Below, piece by piece: positions 22,027 to 30,596 of a stretch of DNA of 64,000 nt. The stretch is from CAWFXC01 sp963819735. Lineage in GTDB: Bacteria; Actinomycetota; Acidimicrobiia; IMCC26256; DASPTH01. Made by a program: the position numbers and the translations under genes. Under the pieces are notes generated by a model. The model saw only the letters and a list, made by a program, of their open reading frames with translations, did not search any database and was not told the DNA's origin. Numbering within the stretch: the first letter of the stretch is position 1; the number at the start of each line of letters is the position of its first letter. The DNA is taken from NCBI GenBank assembly GCA_963819735.1, contig CAWFXC010000003.1, positions 1 through 64,000 of the forward strand, in the 5' to 3' direction.

Positions 22027-22075
22027 TGTCGGGTGACGCGCGCCGAGGACCGGCCGCGCGCCCGGCGCGTGCAGT

Positions 22076-22438
22076 TCAGGCAGCTTCGAGCGCCTCGCGC
22101 GCGGTGACCACCAGCGCCCCGAAGGCGGCGGAGTCGCGGACGGCGAGGTCGGCGAGGATCTTGCGGTCGACTTCCACGTCGGCGGCCTTCAGGCCGGCCA
22201 CGAAGCGCGAGTACGAGATGTCGTGCTGACGGCACGCGGCGTTGATGCGCACGATCCAGAGACGACGGAACTCACCCTTGCGGGCCCGGCGGTCGCGGTA
22301 CGCGTAGTTGCCGGAGTGCATGACCTGTTCGTTGGCCTTGCGGATGCTCCGGCTACGTGACCCGCGGTATCCCTCGGCCTTCTCGAGGATCTTGCGGCGG
22401 CGCTTGTGACTGTGGACGGATCGTTTGACCCTGGCCAT
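22076..22438 (-). CDS. rplT: 50S ribosomal protein L20
   Basis: Binds 23S rRNA early in large-subunit assembly. The 120-residue protein shows the basic N-terminal extension MARVKRSVHSHKRRRKILE, GYRGSRSRSIRKANEQVMHS and RRLWIVRINAACRQHDISYS, all diagnostic. In Firmicutes and enterics L20 also represses this operon through its leader, which makes it a candidate effector for the attenuator seen before infC. Confidence 0.98.
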   Translation of the reverse strand: MARVKRSVHSHKRRRKILEKAEGYRGSRSRSIRKANEQVMHSGNYAYRDRRARKGEFRRLWIVRINAACRQHDISYSRFVAGLKAADVEVDRKILADLAVRDSAAFGALVVTAREALEAA

Positions 22439-22476
22439 CGTGGAACTCCTGGATCAGAAAGGTTCGTAGTGAGCGG

Positions 22477-22505
22477 AAATGACGGAGCGAGCGGAGCGAG
22501 CGACG
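22477..22505. repeat. Short tandem GGAGCGAGC repeat between rpmI and rplT
   Basis: The 73-bp rpmI-rplT gap contains GACGGAGCGAGCGGAGCGAG followed by CGACGG on the plus strand, a near-tandem 9-mer. Function unknown; it may be only low-complexity spacer. Confidence 0.4.
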
Positions 22506-22511
22506 GAGGTA

Positions 22512-22709
22512 TCAGGCGCGGCCGAGCAGGCGCTCGACGCGCTTCTTGTCGCCGCCGGTGACCTCGGCCGGCCTGGCCAACCGGCGCGTGCGCTTGGTGG
22601 GCTTCTTCTCCAGCAGGTGGGCCCGGAACGCCTTGCGGCGCATGATCTTGCCCGTACCCGTGACCTTGAAGCGCTTGGCCGCGCCCCGGTGGGTCTTCAT
22701 CTTCGGCAT
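22512..22709 (-). CDS. rpmI: 50S ribosomal protein L35
   Basis: 65 residues beginning MPKMKTHRGAAKRFKVTGTG, the standard L35 N-terminus, and ending in a basic helix. ATG 22709 shares one base with the infC stop (TGATG), so reinitiation is likely. A GTG one codon upstream is in frame but would add an unusual extra Met. Confidence 0.97.
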   Translation of the reverse strand: MPKMKTHRGAAKRFKVTGTGKIMRRKAFRAHLLEKKPTKRTRRLARPAEVTGGDKKRVERLLGRA

Positions 22710-23308
22710 CACACAGCTCCGTTGTCTCCGACCGCCGGTGCCTCGGGCACGGTGGCGGGCGCTTGCTCGTGGTGGTCGTTGTCTCGAGTGGTGGGTGCCT
22801 TGCGCCCGTCCTTGCGCACGGGGTGCAGCACCATGGTCATGTTGCGGCCGTCCTGGCGGGGGTCGGATTCGACCACCGCGAAGTCGGCGACGTCTTCGGC
22901 GACCCGGCGCAGGATCTTCATGCCGAGCTCGGGGTGGGCCATCTCGCGACCACGGAACATGATCGTGAGCTTGACCTTGTTGCCCTCGCCGAGGAAGCGC
23001 ACGACGTGCTTCATCTTGGTGGTGTAGTCGTGCTCGTCGATCTTGGGCCGGAACTTCATCTCCTTGATGACGACGTTCGTGGCCTTGCGTTTCGATTGAC
23101 GCCGACGCTGTTCCTGCTCGTAGACGTACCGGCCATAGTCCATGATCCGGCAGACGGGTGGGTTGGCGTTGGGCGCGACCTCGACCAGATCCAGCTCCTG
23201 CTCGCGGGCCTGGGTCAGTGCTTCGGGCAGGGGGCGTACCCCGAGTTGCTCTCCCTCGGCACCGACGAGGAAGACCTCGCGGGCTCGGATGCGGTCGTTG
23301 ATCCTCAC
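22709..23308 (-). CDS. infC: Translation initiation factor IF-3
   Basis: Keeps 30S subunits free and checks the start codon. The 199-residue protein has the N-domain (RINDRIRAREVFLVG, then EQELDLVEVAPNANPPVCRI), the linker with YEQEQRRRQSKRKAT, and the C-domain with FRGREMAHPELGMKIL. A hydrophilic tail of about 25 residues rich in D, E, P and A follows, as in other actinobacteria. The start is GTG at 23308 rather than the rare AUU used in enterics. Heads the operon infC-rpmI-rplT-trmH-pheS-pheT-thioesterase. Confidence 0.96.
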   Translation of the reverse strand: MRINDRIRAREVFLVGAEGEQLGVRPLPEALTQAREQELDLVEVAPNANPPVCRIMDYGRYVYEQEQRRRQSKRKATNVVIKEMKFRPKIDEHDYTTKMKHVVRFLGEGNKVKLTIMFRGREMAHPELGMKILRRVAEDVADFAVVESDPRQDGRNMTMVLHPVRKDGRKAPTTRDNDHHEQAPATVPEAPAVGDNGAV

Positions 23309-23366
23309 CTCGTGTGTGGCTATGTGGTCACCTACTCAAGCGGGGGGCGGGACTAGCAACGCAAAA

Positions 23367-23393
23367 TGGCGGACACGGGAAGTGTGTCCGCCA
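23367..23393 (-). terminator. Intrinsic-terminator-like hairpin in the infC leader (attenuator)
   Basis: A perfect 10-bp stem (TGGCGGACAC with GTGTCCGCCA) and 7-nt loop, followed on the minus strand by TTTTGC. It lies 58 bp before the infC start codon and downstream of any plausible promoter, so it would end transcription before the operon unless prevented. GTCCGC slightly upstream on the transcript (about 23430-23437) could pair with GCGGAC of the stem as an anti-terminator. Seen directly; regulation is inferred. Confidence 0.7.
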
Positions 23394-23398
23394 CGAGA

Positions 23399-23426
23399 CA
23401 GCCGCGTCAGCATGCTGCTGCGGCTG
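23399..23426 (-). promoter_or_regulatory. Second leader hairpin before infC
   Basis: CAGCCGC pairs with GCGGCTG, and the loop contains a further CAGCATGCTG palindrome. It sits immediately 5' of the terminator-like hairpin on the infC transcript. The pair looks like an effector-sensing or pausing structure followed by a terminator. Confidence 0.55.
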
Positions 23427-23576
23427 GACAATTGCGGACCCGGCGCACTCACCTGCCCGAACCGCCGCAATCGACGGGATGGAACTCGGTGGCCGGGTGG
23501 GGACGTGAGTCCCACTTCCCAATGTTCTCTTGTGATTCTTGCCAGTCAGAATGGAATTACCTGGCAGGATACACCG

Positions 23577-23996
23577 GTGAGCAGCATCTGGACACCATCA
23601 GGTGAGCACCGTCCCGACGACGAGGGCGCCGGAGGGGCTCCCGGAGCAGGAGCAAGAGCGCAGTTCGCCGAGGGGCCCGACCTCGAGCCCCTCGGGCCCG
23701 AGCAGGACGAAGAGCTCCGCCAGACTCGCGCCGAGCTCGCCGCCATACCGGTGGCCGACATCGTGGCCAATCACGCGGTGGGCCTCTGGCAGCTCGCCAT
23801 CCTGCACCTCACCCCCGATCCCGACCCCGACGGCACACCCGAGGAGCCCCGGCTCGCCGAAGCCAGCCTGGCCATCGACGCCCTCGGCGCACTGGTCGAC
23901 ACCCTCGGCACCCGCCTCGCCCCCCACGACGAGACCCTCCGCGAGGCCGTGACCCAACTGCGCCTCGCCTTCGTCCAGCTCTCGACCGCCGAGTGA
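23577..23996 (+). CDS. DUF1844 family protein
   Basis: 139 residues from GTG 23577. The N-terminal 45 residues are acidic and low-complexity (GAGGAPGAGARAQFAEGP). The rest, from PVADIVANHAVGLWQLAILHL, is the helical DUF1844 domain, with ASLAIDALGALVDTLGTRLA typical of its second half. The family often sits next to infC in actinobacteria and has no assigned function. Divergent from the infC leader. An inverted repeat TGCCAG/CTGGCA (23540-23545 and 23561-23566) lies in the shared control region. Confidence 0.75.
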   Translation: MSSIWTPSGEHRPDDEGAGGAPGAGARAQFAEGPDLEPLGPEQDEELRQTRAELAAIPVADIVANHAVGLWQLAILHLTPDPDPDGTPEEPRLAEASLAIDALGALVDTLGTRLAPHDETLREAVTQLRLAFVQLSTAE

Positions 23997-24039
23997 CCCG
24001 CCACCGAGGAGCCAGTCGGCGAAGCGGGCCACGCCGCAG

Positions 24040-25913
24040 GTGAGCTCGCGGATCGAGCAGTACGCACTGATCGGCGACACCCAGACCGGCGCGCTGGTTG
24101 CCGACGACGGATCGATCGACTGGCTCTGCGTACCCCGCTTCGATTCGGGCGCGTGCTTCGCCGCGCTGCTCGGCGACGAGCGCAACGGCCGCTGGCTGCT
24201 GGCCCCGGCCGCCGGCGGACGGGCCACCCGTCGGCAGTACCGCGACGGCACGCTGGTGCTCGAGACGGAGTGGGACACCCCCGAGGGCACCGTCCGGGTC
24301 GTCGACTGCATGCCGGTGCGCGACAAGACCGCCGACCTCGTGCGCGTCGTGGAGGGCGTGAGCGGCCGGGTGCCCATGCAGATGGATCTCATCGTGCGCC
24401 ACGAGTACGGCGCCGTCGTCCCGTGGGTCCGGTCCCTCGGTGACGGCACCGTGCAGATGCTCGCGGGGCCGCACGGCCTACGCCTGAGCACACCGGTGCC
24501 GGTGGAGGGCGCCGACCTCCGGCACCAGGCCGAGTTCGTGGTGGGCGAAGGCGACCGGCTGCCGTTCGTGCTCACCGGCTACGCGTCGTACGAGAAACCG
24601 CCGCCGCCGGTCGACGGGCTCAAGGCCACCGAGCGGACCACCGCGTTCTGGCAGCACTGGTCGAACCGCTCCACCTACGCCGGCGACTGGAAGGACCTCG
24701 TCCAGCGGTCGGTGCTCACGCTCAAGGCGCTCACCTACGAACCGACCGGCGGGATCGTGGCTGCGCCCAGCACCTCGTTGCCGGAGTGGCCGGGCGGTGT
24801 GCGCAACTGGGACTACCGCTACTGCTGGCTGCGCGACGCGACCTTCACGCTGTACTCGCTGATGATGGCCGGATACACGCAGGAGGCGGTGGCGTTCCGC
24901 GACTGGCTGCTGCGCGCGGTGGCCGGTGATCCGGCCCACCTGCAGATCATGTACGGCGTCGCCGGCGAGCGGCGGCTCACCGAATGGGAGGTCGACTGGC
25001 TCGCGGGCTACGAGAAGTCGGCCCCGGTGCGGGTGGGCAACGCGGCTCACGGGCAGTACCAACTCGACGTCTACGGCGAGGTGCTCGACCTGCTGCACCA
25101 GACCCGCGACATGGGTGTCGAGGAGAACCCCGACGTGTGGGCACTGCAGCGGGCGATCCTCGACTTCCTCGAGGGCGGCTGGCGCGAGCCCGACGAAGGC
25201 ATCTGGGAGGTGCGCGGCGGCCGGAAGGACTTCACCCACTCGAAGGTGATGGCGTGGGTCGGGTTCGACCGCGCGGTGAAGGGCGTCGAGGAGTTCGGCC
25301 TCCACGGCCCAGTCGACCGGTGGCGCGAGTTGCGCGACGCGGTGCACAGGGAGGTGTGCGACGAGGGCTTCGACGCCGATCGCAACACGTTCACGCAGTA
25401 CTACGGCTCGAAGGCGCTCGACGCCAGCACGCTGATGATCCCGCTGGTGGGCTTCCTCCCGGCGTCGGATCCGCGCGTCGCCGGCACCGTGGAGGCGATC
25501 GAGCGAGAGCTCACGGTCGACGGCTTCGTCCGCCGCTACGACAGCGACGAAGGCATCGACGGGCTACCGCCCGGCGAGGGGGTCTTCCTCCCGTGCTCGT
25601 TCTGGATGGCCGACAACCTCGAGCTCATCGGTCGTCACGACGACGCGGTCGCCATGTTCGAGCGGCTCGCCGCGCTCGCCAACGACGTCGGGTTGCTCTC
25701 CGAGGAGTACGACCCGGTCGCCAAACGGATGCTCGGCAACTTCCCGCAGGCGTTCACCCACGTGTCGCTGGTCAACAGCGCGAGCAACCTGTCGGGAATC
25801 CACAGCCCGGCGCATCACCGCGCCACCGGTAAGAACGGCATCGGCAAGCACGCGGCCGACGAGCACGCGGCCGGCAAGACACGGGCGCGGCCCCCGAGTC
25901 GGCTACCCGCTGA
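24040..25913 (+). CDS. Glycoside hydrolase family 15 protein (glucoamylase/trehalase type)
   Basis: About 600 residues. The N-terminal beta-domain begins SSRIEQYALIGDTQTGALV and DGSIDWLCVPRFDSGACFAALLG. The (alpha/alpha)6 catalytic domain has WDYRYCWLRDATF (near residue 265), the likely general acid in DEGIWEVRGG (near 390) and the base Glu in GEGVFLPCSFWMAD (near 515). No signal peptide, so cytoplasmic. Actinobacterial relatives act on trehalose or alpha-glucans; which applies is unknown. The frame stays open into the convergent gene. One missing base near the C5 run at about 25890-25894 would give a stop at 25913, or near 25830 a stop at 25832. GTG start. Confidence 0.8.
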
Positions 25914-26690
25914 CGCGTTCCACCGCGGCCACGAGCAGGTCGTCGAGGTGGCGGGCCACGATCCACCCCAGATACACCGCGACGTGCACCACGACCTCCT
26001 GCAACTCCTCGAAGGTCAGGTCGCCGACGCGCAGCGCGGCCTCGAGGTGCTCCGAGGTCTCGGCATCGATCCCCTGCTCGGCGCTGCAGCAGATGCTGAT
26101 CAGGCGACGGTCGCGGCGGCTGAGGAACTCGTCGCGCGTCCACACCTCGCCGTAGAGGTAGTCGAGACAGGCGCGGCCCCGGAACGCGGTGGAAGGGGGT
26201 GAGGGCGCGACGCCGTGGACCTCGGTGTAGGCGGCCTCGCCGCGGGCCCGACGGGTTTCGTCGTCGACCGGATCGGTCCAGGGCACGAACGCCGGCAGCC
26301 GCATCTCCTCACCGCGTTCCGTCGCGATCTTCGCCATCGAGTCGAGGATGTGGCCGTTCATCGCCGAACCCCGCGGCCAGCCCATCTGGGTGCCGAAGAA
26401 CAACAGGAACTCGTCGATCTCCTCGATGCTGACGTCGCCGCTGTTCAACGCGGCGTACGTGTGCGACTCCATCGGGATCGGCGACCCCGCGGCCCCCACG
26501 CAGGCCAGGGTGACCCAGCGACGGTCGCGCGGAGTGAGCACGCCGCGGCGCCACATCTCGCCGAACACGAACCCGATCACCCCGGCGTCGATGTAGGCGC
26601 CGATGGGCGGGGCGCGGGCGTGGTCATGATGTGCTCGTACTCCGCGCTGGCCGCAGCCTGGCGGTCGTCGCGATTCGTCCACTCGCTCAT
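25903..26690 (-). CDS. Carboxymuconolactone decarboxylase-family protein with two CMD repeats, one frameshift
   Basis: From ATG 26690 (directly after the TAG of the upstream gene) the start MSEWTNRDDRQAAASAEYEH is in one frame. From GAYIDAGVIGFVFGEMWRRG it is in another. The G4 run at 26609-26612 should be G5; that restores 262 residues. Two homologous CMD modules follow: DRRWVTLACVGAAGSPIPME...GWPRGSA and DRRLISICCSAEQGIDAE...YLGWIVARHL. The AhpD CxxC pair is absent, so a peroxidase role is unlikely. The family includes gamma-carboxymuconolactone decarboxylases; the substrate is unknown. Confidence 0.78.
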
Positions 26691-27704
26691 CTACGACTCC
26701 TCGTTCGGGGCGGGGATGCCCATGGCCGGATCCCACCACGCCGGATAGATCGGCGCCAATGCGGTGGCGACGGCGAGCCGTTCGAGCTCGTCGGCCGCGA
26801 GCACGAGGTCGGCGGCGGCGAGGTTGTCGTCGAGCTGGTCGAGGCTGCTGGCGCCGATGATCACCGACGTGATCCCCGGTTGCGCGAGCACCCACGCCAG
26901 CGCGACCTGCGCCACCGAGACGTCGTGCGCGGCGGCGACATCGTCGAGCGCGGCAACCGTGCGGTCGCCGAGGTCGGGGTCGACGGGCGGGAACGTGAAC
27001 GTCGTCCGCCGGCCCGCGCCGGCAGCACCCTCGCCTTCCGACGCGGGCCGGTAGCGGCCGGTGAGGAAGCCACCCGCGAGCGGGCTCCACACCAGCACCC
27101 CGACGTCGTCGGCCCGGCACTGCGGCAGGATCTCGTGCTCGACCTCGCGACCCACCAACGAGTAGTAGATCTGCACCGCGGTGAACGCGGGCCGCCCGCG
27201 GGCGCGCTGACTCGCCACCGCGCCCGCGACCTCCCACGCCCGGAAGTTGCTCGCCCCGACCTCGCGCACGAGGCCGCGCGCCACGAGGTCGTCGAGCGCG
27301 CGCAGGGTCTCCTCGATCGGTGTCGTGCGATCAGGCCGGTGGAGTTGGTAGAGATCGATGTGGTCGGTCCCGAGGCGCCGGAGACTGGCCTCGCACGCCG
27401 CGATCACGTTGTCGTACGACAACGCGCCCGGCCGGCGCGACCCGAATCCCATCTTCGTCGCGACCAGCACGTCGTCGCGACAGGTGCGGATCGCGGCACC
27501 GAGGATCTCCTCGGACGCGCCGTTCGCGTACACGTCGGCGGTGTCGATCAGGTTGACGCCGGCATCGAGCGCGCGCGCCACCATGCGGTGCGCGTACTGG
27601 TCGTCGACGGTGGTGATCGGCGGCATCCCCGAGCCGAACGTCATCGCGCCCAGCGCGAGCTTCGACACCTCGAGACCGCCGGCGCCGAGTCGTCGCCGCT
27701 CCAC
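26691..27704 (-). CDS. Aldo/keto reductase
   Basis: A 337-residue (beta/alpha)8 NADPH oxidoreductase. The catalytic tetrad is visible as Asp and Tyr in DTADVYANG (residues about 54-62), Lys in VATKMGFG (about 82) and His in YQLHRPD (about 122). The NADPH-binding GASSLDQLDDNL is near 290. GTG start at 27704. It abuts the CMD gene without a spacer, so the two probably act together on a small carbonyl or aromatic-derived substrate; this is inference. Confidence 0.9.
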   Translation of the reverse strand: MERRRLGAGGLEVSKLALGAMTFGSGMPPITTVDDQYAHRMVARALDAGVNLIDTADVYANGASEEILGAAIRTCRDDVLVATKMGFGSRRPGALSYDNVIAACEASLRRLGTDHIDLYQLHRPDRTTPIEETLRALDDLVARGLVREVGASNFRAWEVAGAVASQRARGRPAFTAVQIYYSLVGREVEHEILPQCRADDVGVLVWSPLAGGFLTGRYRPASEGEGAAGAGRRTTFTFPPVDPDLGDRTVAALDDVAAAHDVSVAQVALAWVLAQPGITSVIIGASSLDQLDDNLAAADLVLAADELERLAVATALAPIYPAWWDPAMGIPAPNEES

Positions 27705-27711
27705 GACCGGA

Positions 27712-27915
27712 TCAGCCCGCCGACGGACGGACCGCCGCCGCTTCCGCCCGCCCCAGCGGCCCGGCGACCACCTCGAACTCGACCGCGGTGTCGACCGCGA
27801 TGGTGCGGGTGCCGTCGGCGATCGCGGTGCAGTGGAACGGGTAGCGGTGGCCGCGCACCGACTCGACCTCGCCGAGCCCGCGGTGCTCGTCGAACGCGAC
27901 CACGCGGCCCGGCAT
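27712..27915 (-). CDS. Divergent cold-shock-domain-like small protein
   Basis: 67 residues from ATG 27915; GTG 27927 four codons earlier is possible. GRVVAFDEHRGLGEV occupies the place of the cold-shock RNP1 strand, and YPFHCTAIADGTRTI that of RNP2. The aromatic residues needed for classical single-strand nucleic acid binding are reduced (GLGEV instead of GFGFI). VEFEVVAGPLGRAEAAAV closes the OB-fold. It may bind nucleic acid weakly or be a protein-interaction OB-fold. Between hisG (23 bp) and the aldo/keto reductase (7 bp). Confidence 0.65.
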   Translation of the reverse strand: MPGRVVAFDEHRGLGEVESVRGHRYPFHCTAIADGTRTIAVDTAVEFEVVAGPLGRAEAAAVRPSAG

Positions 27916-27938
27916 CGTGTTGTTCACCGTGCTCGCGC

Positions 27939-28817
27939 TCAGGGCACGATCTTGGAGATCGGGAGCTCGATGATGCCGGCCGCGCCCTGGTCGAGCAGGG
28001 CGGGGATCAGCGTGTTGATCTCGCTCTTGGCCACGACCGTCTCCACCGCGAAGCCGTCTTCCCCGAACAACTTCGACACGGTGGGCGACTTCAGCGCGGG
28101 CAGCAACGCGATCACCGCGTCGAGGTCGGCGCCGTCGACGTTGAGCTTCAGCAGCACGCGGCCGCGCGCGTCGAGCGCGCCCGACAGCAGGCTCTGCAGC
28201 TGTTCCATCGCCTTGCGCTTGGCCGGGTCCTGGTAGGCCCGCGGGCTGGCGATGAGCTCGGTGTACGACACCAGCACGGTGTCGATGATGCGCAGCCCCG
28301 CGGCGCGCAACGCACGGCCGGTCTCGGTGATCTCGACGACCGCATCGGCGATGTCGGGCACCTTGGCCTCGGTGGCCCCGTACGACAGCTGCACGTCGGC
28401 GTCGACGCCGTGCTTGGCGAAGTAGCGCTTGGTGAGCTCGGGGTACTCGGTGTGCACGATCAGACCGGAGGGAAGGTCTTCGACCGATCGCGCCGGCGAA
28501 TCGGCTTCGACCGCGAGCACCACGCGCACCGGGCGGGCGGTGGCCTTCGAGTAGTGGAGCTCGGTGAGGGTGACGACGTCGGCGTTGCGTTCCTCGATCC
28601 AGTCGCGACCGGTGATGCCGACGTCGAAGCGGTCTTCGGCGACGTACTTCGGGATCTCCTGCGGACGCAGGATGCGCACCTCGTCGACGCGCGGATCGTC
28701 GATGGTGCCGCGGTAGTCGACGTCGGACCCGCGCGACACCGCGAGGTCGGCGTCCTCGAAGAGTTGCAGCGTCGCCTTCTCGAGCGAGCCCTTGGGGAGC
28801 ACGAGCCGCAGCATCAT
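27939..28817 (-). CDS. hisG: ATP phosphoribosyltransferase, long form
   Basis: First step of histidine synthesis: condenses ATP and PRPP. At 292 residues it is the long, self-sufficient form with a C-terminal ACT-like regulatory domain (from about residue 210, ending ALLDQGAAGIIELPISKIVP) for histidine feedback. The N-terminal PKGSLEKATLQLF and the PRPP loop region (ADAVVEITETGRAL) are intact. No other his gene is nearby. The ATG 28817 overlaps the ribH stop as ATGA. A second ATG one codon on (28814) is equally possible. Confidence 0.95.
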   Translation of the reverse strand: MMLRLVLPKGSLEKATLQLFEDADLAVSRGSDVDYRGTIDDPRVDEVRILRPQEIPKYVAEDRFDVGITGRDWIEERNADVVTLTELHYSKATARPVRVVLAVEADSPARSVEDLPSGLIVHTEYPELTKRYFAKHGVDADVQLSYGATEAKVPDIADAVVEITETGRALRAAGLRIIDTVLVSYTELIASPRAYQDPAKRKAMEQLQSLLSGALDARGRVLLKLNVDGADLDAVIALLPALKSPTVSKLFGEDGFAVETVVAKSEINTLIPALLDQGAAGIIELPISKIVP

Positions 28818-29335
28818 TCGCCTTTCTGGGGGAGACGGCGGAGGAGGTCGACCATCTCGACCGCGGTGTTGGCCGACTCCTCGCCCTTATTTCCCGAGGG
28901 GCTTCCCTCGGCGTTGCCGATCGCGCCGCCACAGCGGGCGAGCGCCTGGTCGAGGTCGTCGGTGGTGAGCACGCCGAAGATCACCGGCACGCCGGTGTCG
29001 AGGGCGACGCGGGAGATGCCCGCCGCGCACTCCCCCGCCACGAAGTCGAAGTGCGGCGTGTCGCCCCGGATCACCGCGCCCAGGCACACCACCGCGTCGA
29101 ACTCCCCCGACGCCGCGAGCCGCTGCGCCACGAGCGGGATCTCGAATGCCCCCGGCACCCAGTGCACGGGCACGGAGTCGAGGCCGGCGGCGGCGAGCGC
29201 GCCCAACGCGCCGTCGAGCAACGGACGCGTGATGTGGTCGTTGAACCGGCCAGCCACGACGGCAATGCGCATCCCGGTGGCGTCGAGCGCGCCCTCGAAC
29301 TCGCGGTAGGTCCCCATGGTCGTGGTCGCGCTCAC
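28814..29335 (-). CDS. ribH: 6,7-dimethyl-8-ribityllumazine synthase
   Basis: Penultimate riboflavin step. The family motifs are all present: VAGRFNDHITRPLLDGA, PGAFEIPLVAQRLA, LGAVIRGDTPHFDFVAGE with the catalytic His, FGVLTTDDLDQAL and NKGEESANTAVEM. The expected product is a 60-mer or pentamer. GTG 29335 gives 173 residues; ATG 29317 (MGTYREFEG) would give 167 and is also reasonable. Confidence 0.96.
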   Translation of the reverse strand: MSATTTMGTYREFEGALDATGMRIAVVAGRFNDHITRPLLDGALGALAAAGLDSVPVHWVPGAFEIPLVAQRLAASGEFDAVVCLGAVIRGDTPHFDFVAGECAAGISRVALDTGVPVIFGVLTTDDLDQALARCGGAIGNAEGSPSGNKGEESANTAVEMVDLLRRLPQKGE

Positions 29336-29343
29336 TCGCTCCG

Positions 29344-30570
29344 TCAGCTGGTGCCGAGGCCTTCGTCCTCGATGTCGAGGAGGTGGCCCATCTTCTCCTG
29401 TTTGGTGCGCAGGTAGCGGATGTTCTCCGCGTTCGGGAGCACGTGCAGGGGCACCCGCTCCACGATCTCGAGACCGTAGCCCTCGAGGCCGCCGTACTTG
29501 GCGGGATTGTTGGTCATGATCCGCATGGTCGACACGCCGAGGTCGACGAGCATCTGCGCCCCGATGCCGTACTCACGCGAGTCGGCCGGGAATCCCATCT
29601 CGACGTTGGCTTCGACCGTGTCGCGGCCTTGGTCCTGGAGCGTGTAGGCCCGGATCTTGTGCCCGAGGCCGATCCCCCGGCCCTCGTGGCCCCGCAGGTA
29701 CACCACCACGCCCGTGCCTTCCTTGGCGATCAGCTCCATGGCGGCGTCGAGTTGCAGGCCGCAGTCGCAGCGCATCGACCCGAACACATCGCCGGTGAGG
29801 CACTCGGAGTGCACGCGCACGAGGACGTTCTCCTGGCCCGAGACCTCACCGCACACGAACGCCATGTGCTCGGTGCCGTCGAGCAACGACTCGAACACGT
29901 AGCCGGTGAAGTCGCCGTGGCGGGTGGGGATGCGCGCCTCCGAGACCCGGCGCACCAGCTTCTCCTGGTGACGGCGGTAGCGGATCAGATCGGCGATGGA
30001 GATGAGCTGCAGCCCGTGCTCCTCCGCGAAGGCCTCGAGCGTGCCCAGCCGGGCCATGGTGCCGTCGTCGTTGACCACCTCGGCCAACACCCCAGCGGGC
30101 CGGAGGCCCGCCATGCGGGCGAGGTCGACCGCGGCCTCGGTGTGCCCGGCGCGCTTGAGCACACCGCCCTCGCGGTAGCGGAGCGGGAAGATGTGGCCGG
30201 GGCGGGCGAGGTCTTCGGGGCGGGTGGCGTCGTCGAGGAGCGCGTGCACCGTGGTGCAGCGGTCGGCGCCGGAGATCCCGGTGGTGGTGCCGTGACGGGC
30301 GTCGACCGACACCGTGAACGCGGTGCGCTGCGACTCGGTGTTGTCGGCGACCATCAGCGGCAGGCGCAGCTCGTCGAGCCGCGCGCCCTCGACCGGCATG
30401 CAGATCACGCCGCTGGTGTGGCGGATCATGAACGCCATCGCCTCCGGCGTCATCTTCTCGGCCGCCATGATGAGGTCGCCCTCGTTCTCGCGATCGGCGT
30501 CGTCGACGACGATGACGAGCTCACCGCGTGCGACCGCGGCGATGGCGTTCTCGATCTCGGTGAAGGACAT
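29344..30570 (-). CDS. ribBA: Bifunctional 3,4-dihydroxy-2-butanone-4-phosphate synthase / GTP cyclohydrolase II
   Basis: Supplies both precursors of riboflavin. The N-terminal RibB domain (residues about 1-200) has DDADRENEGDLIMAAE and GHIFPLRYREGGVLKRAGHTE. The C-terminal RibA domain has the zinc ligands in CLTGDVFGSMRCDCG, and GHEGRGIGLGHKI. The chosen start ATG 30570 follows AAGGAG by 7 nt and gives 408 residues. ATG 30600, overlapping the ribE stop as ATGA, would add ten residues. In this class the RibB half is sometimes inactive, but key residues are kept here. Confidence 0.95.
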   Translation of the reverse strand: MSFTEIENAIAAVARGELVIVVDDADRENEGDLIMAAEKMTPEAMAFMIRHTSGVICMPVEGARLDELRLPLMVADNTESQRTAFTVSVDARHGTTTGISGADRCTTVHALLDDATRPEDLARPGHIFPLRYREGGVLKRAGHTEAAVDLARMAGLRPAGVLAEVVNDDGTMARLGTLEAFAEEHGLQLISIADLIRYRRHQEKLVRRVSEARIPTRHGDFTGYVFESLLDGTEHMAFVCGEVSGQENVLVRVHSECLTGDVFGSMRCDCGLQLDAAMELIAKEGTGVVVYLRGHEGRGIGLGHKIRAYTLQDQGRDTVEANVEMGFPADSREYGIGAQMLVDLGVSTMRIMTNNPAKYGGLEGYGLEIVERVPLHVLPNAENIRYLRTKQEKMGHLLDIEDEGLGTS

Positions 30571-30596
30571 GGGTGACTCCTTGCGGGTCGACTGCT

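Noticed and set aside
23328..23426. T-box riboswitch before infC
   Set aside because: No T-box consensus (TGGNACCGCG type) or specifier loop was found.
23309..23522. Phe-rich leader peptide for pheS/pheT attenuation
   Set aside because: The one open frame before infC has only a couple of Phe codons and no clustering, so classical leader-peptide attenuation is not supported.
26691..29309. 892-residue plus-strand frame opposite the aldo/keto reductase, hisG and ribH
   Set aside because: Antisense shadow; the minus-strand genes have complete family motifs.
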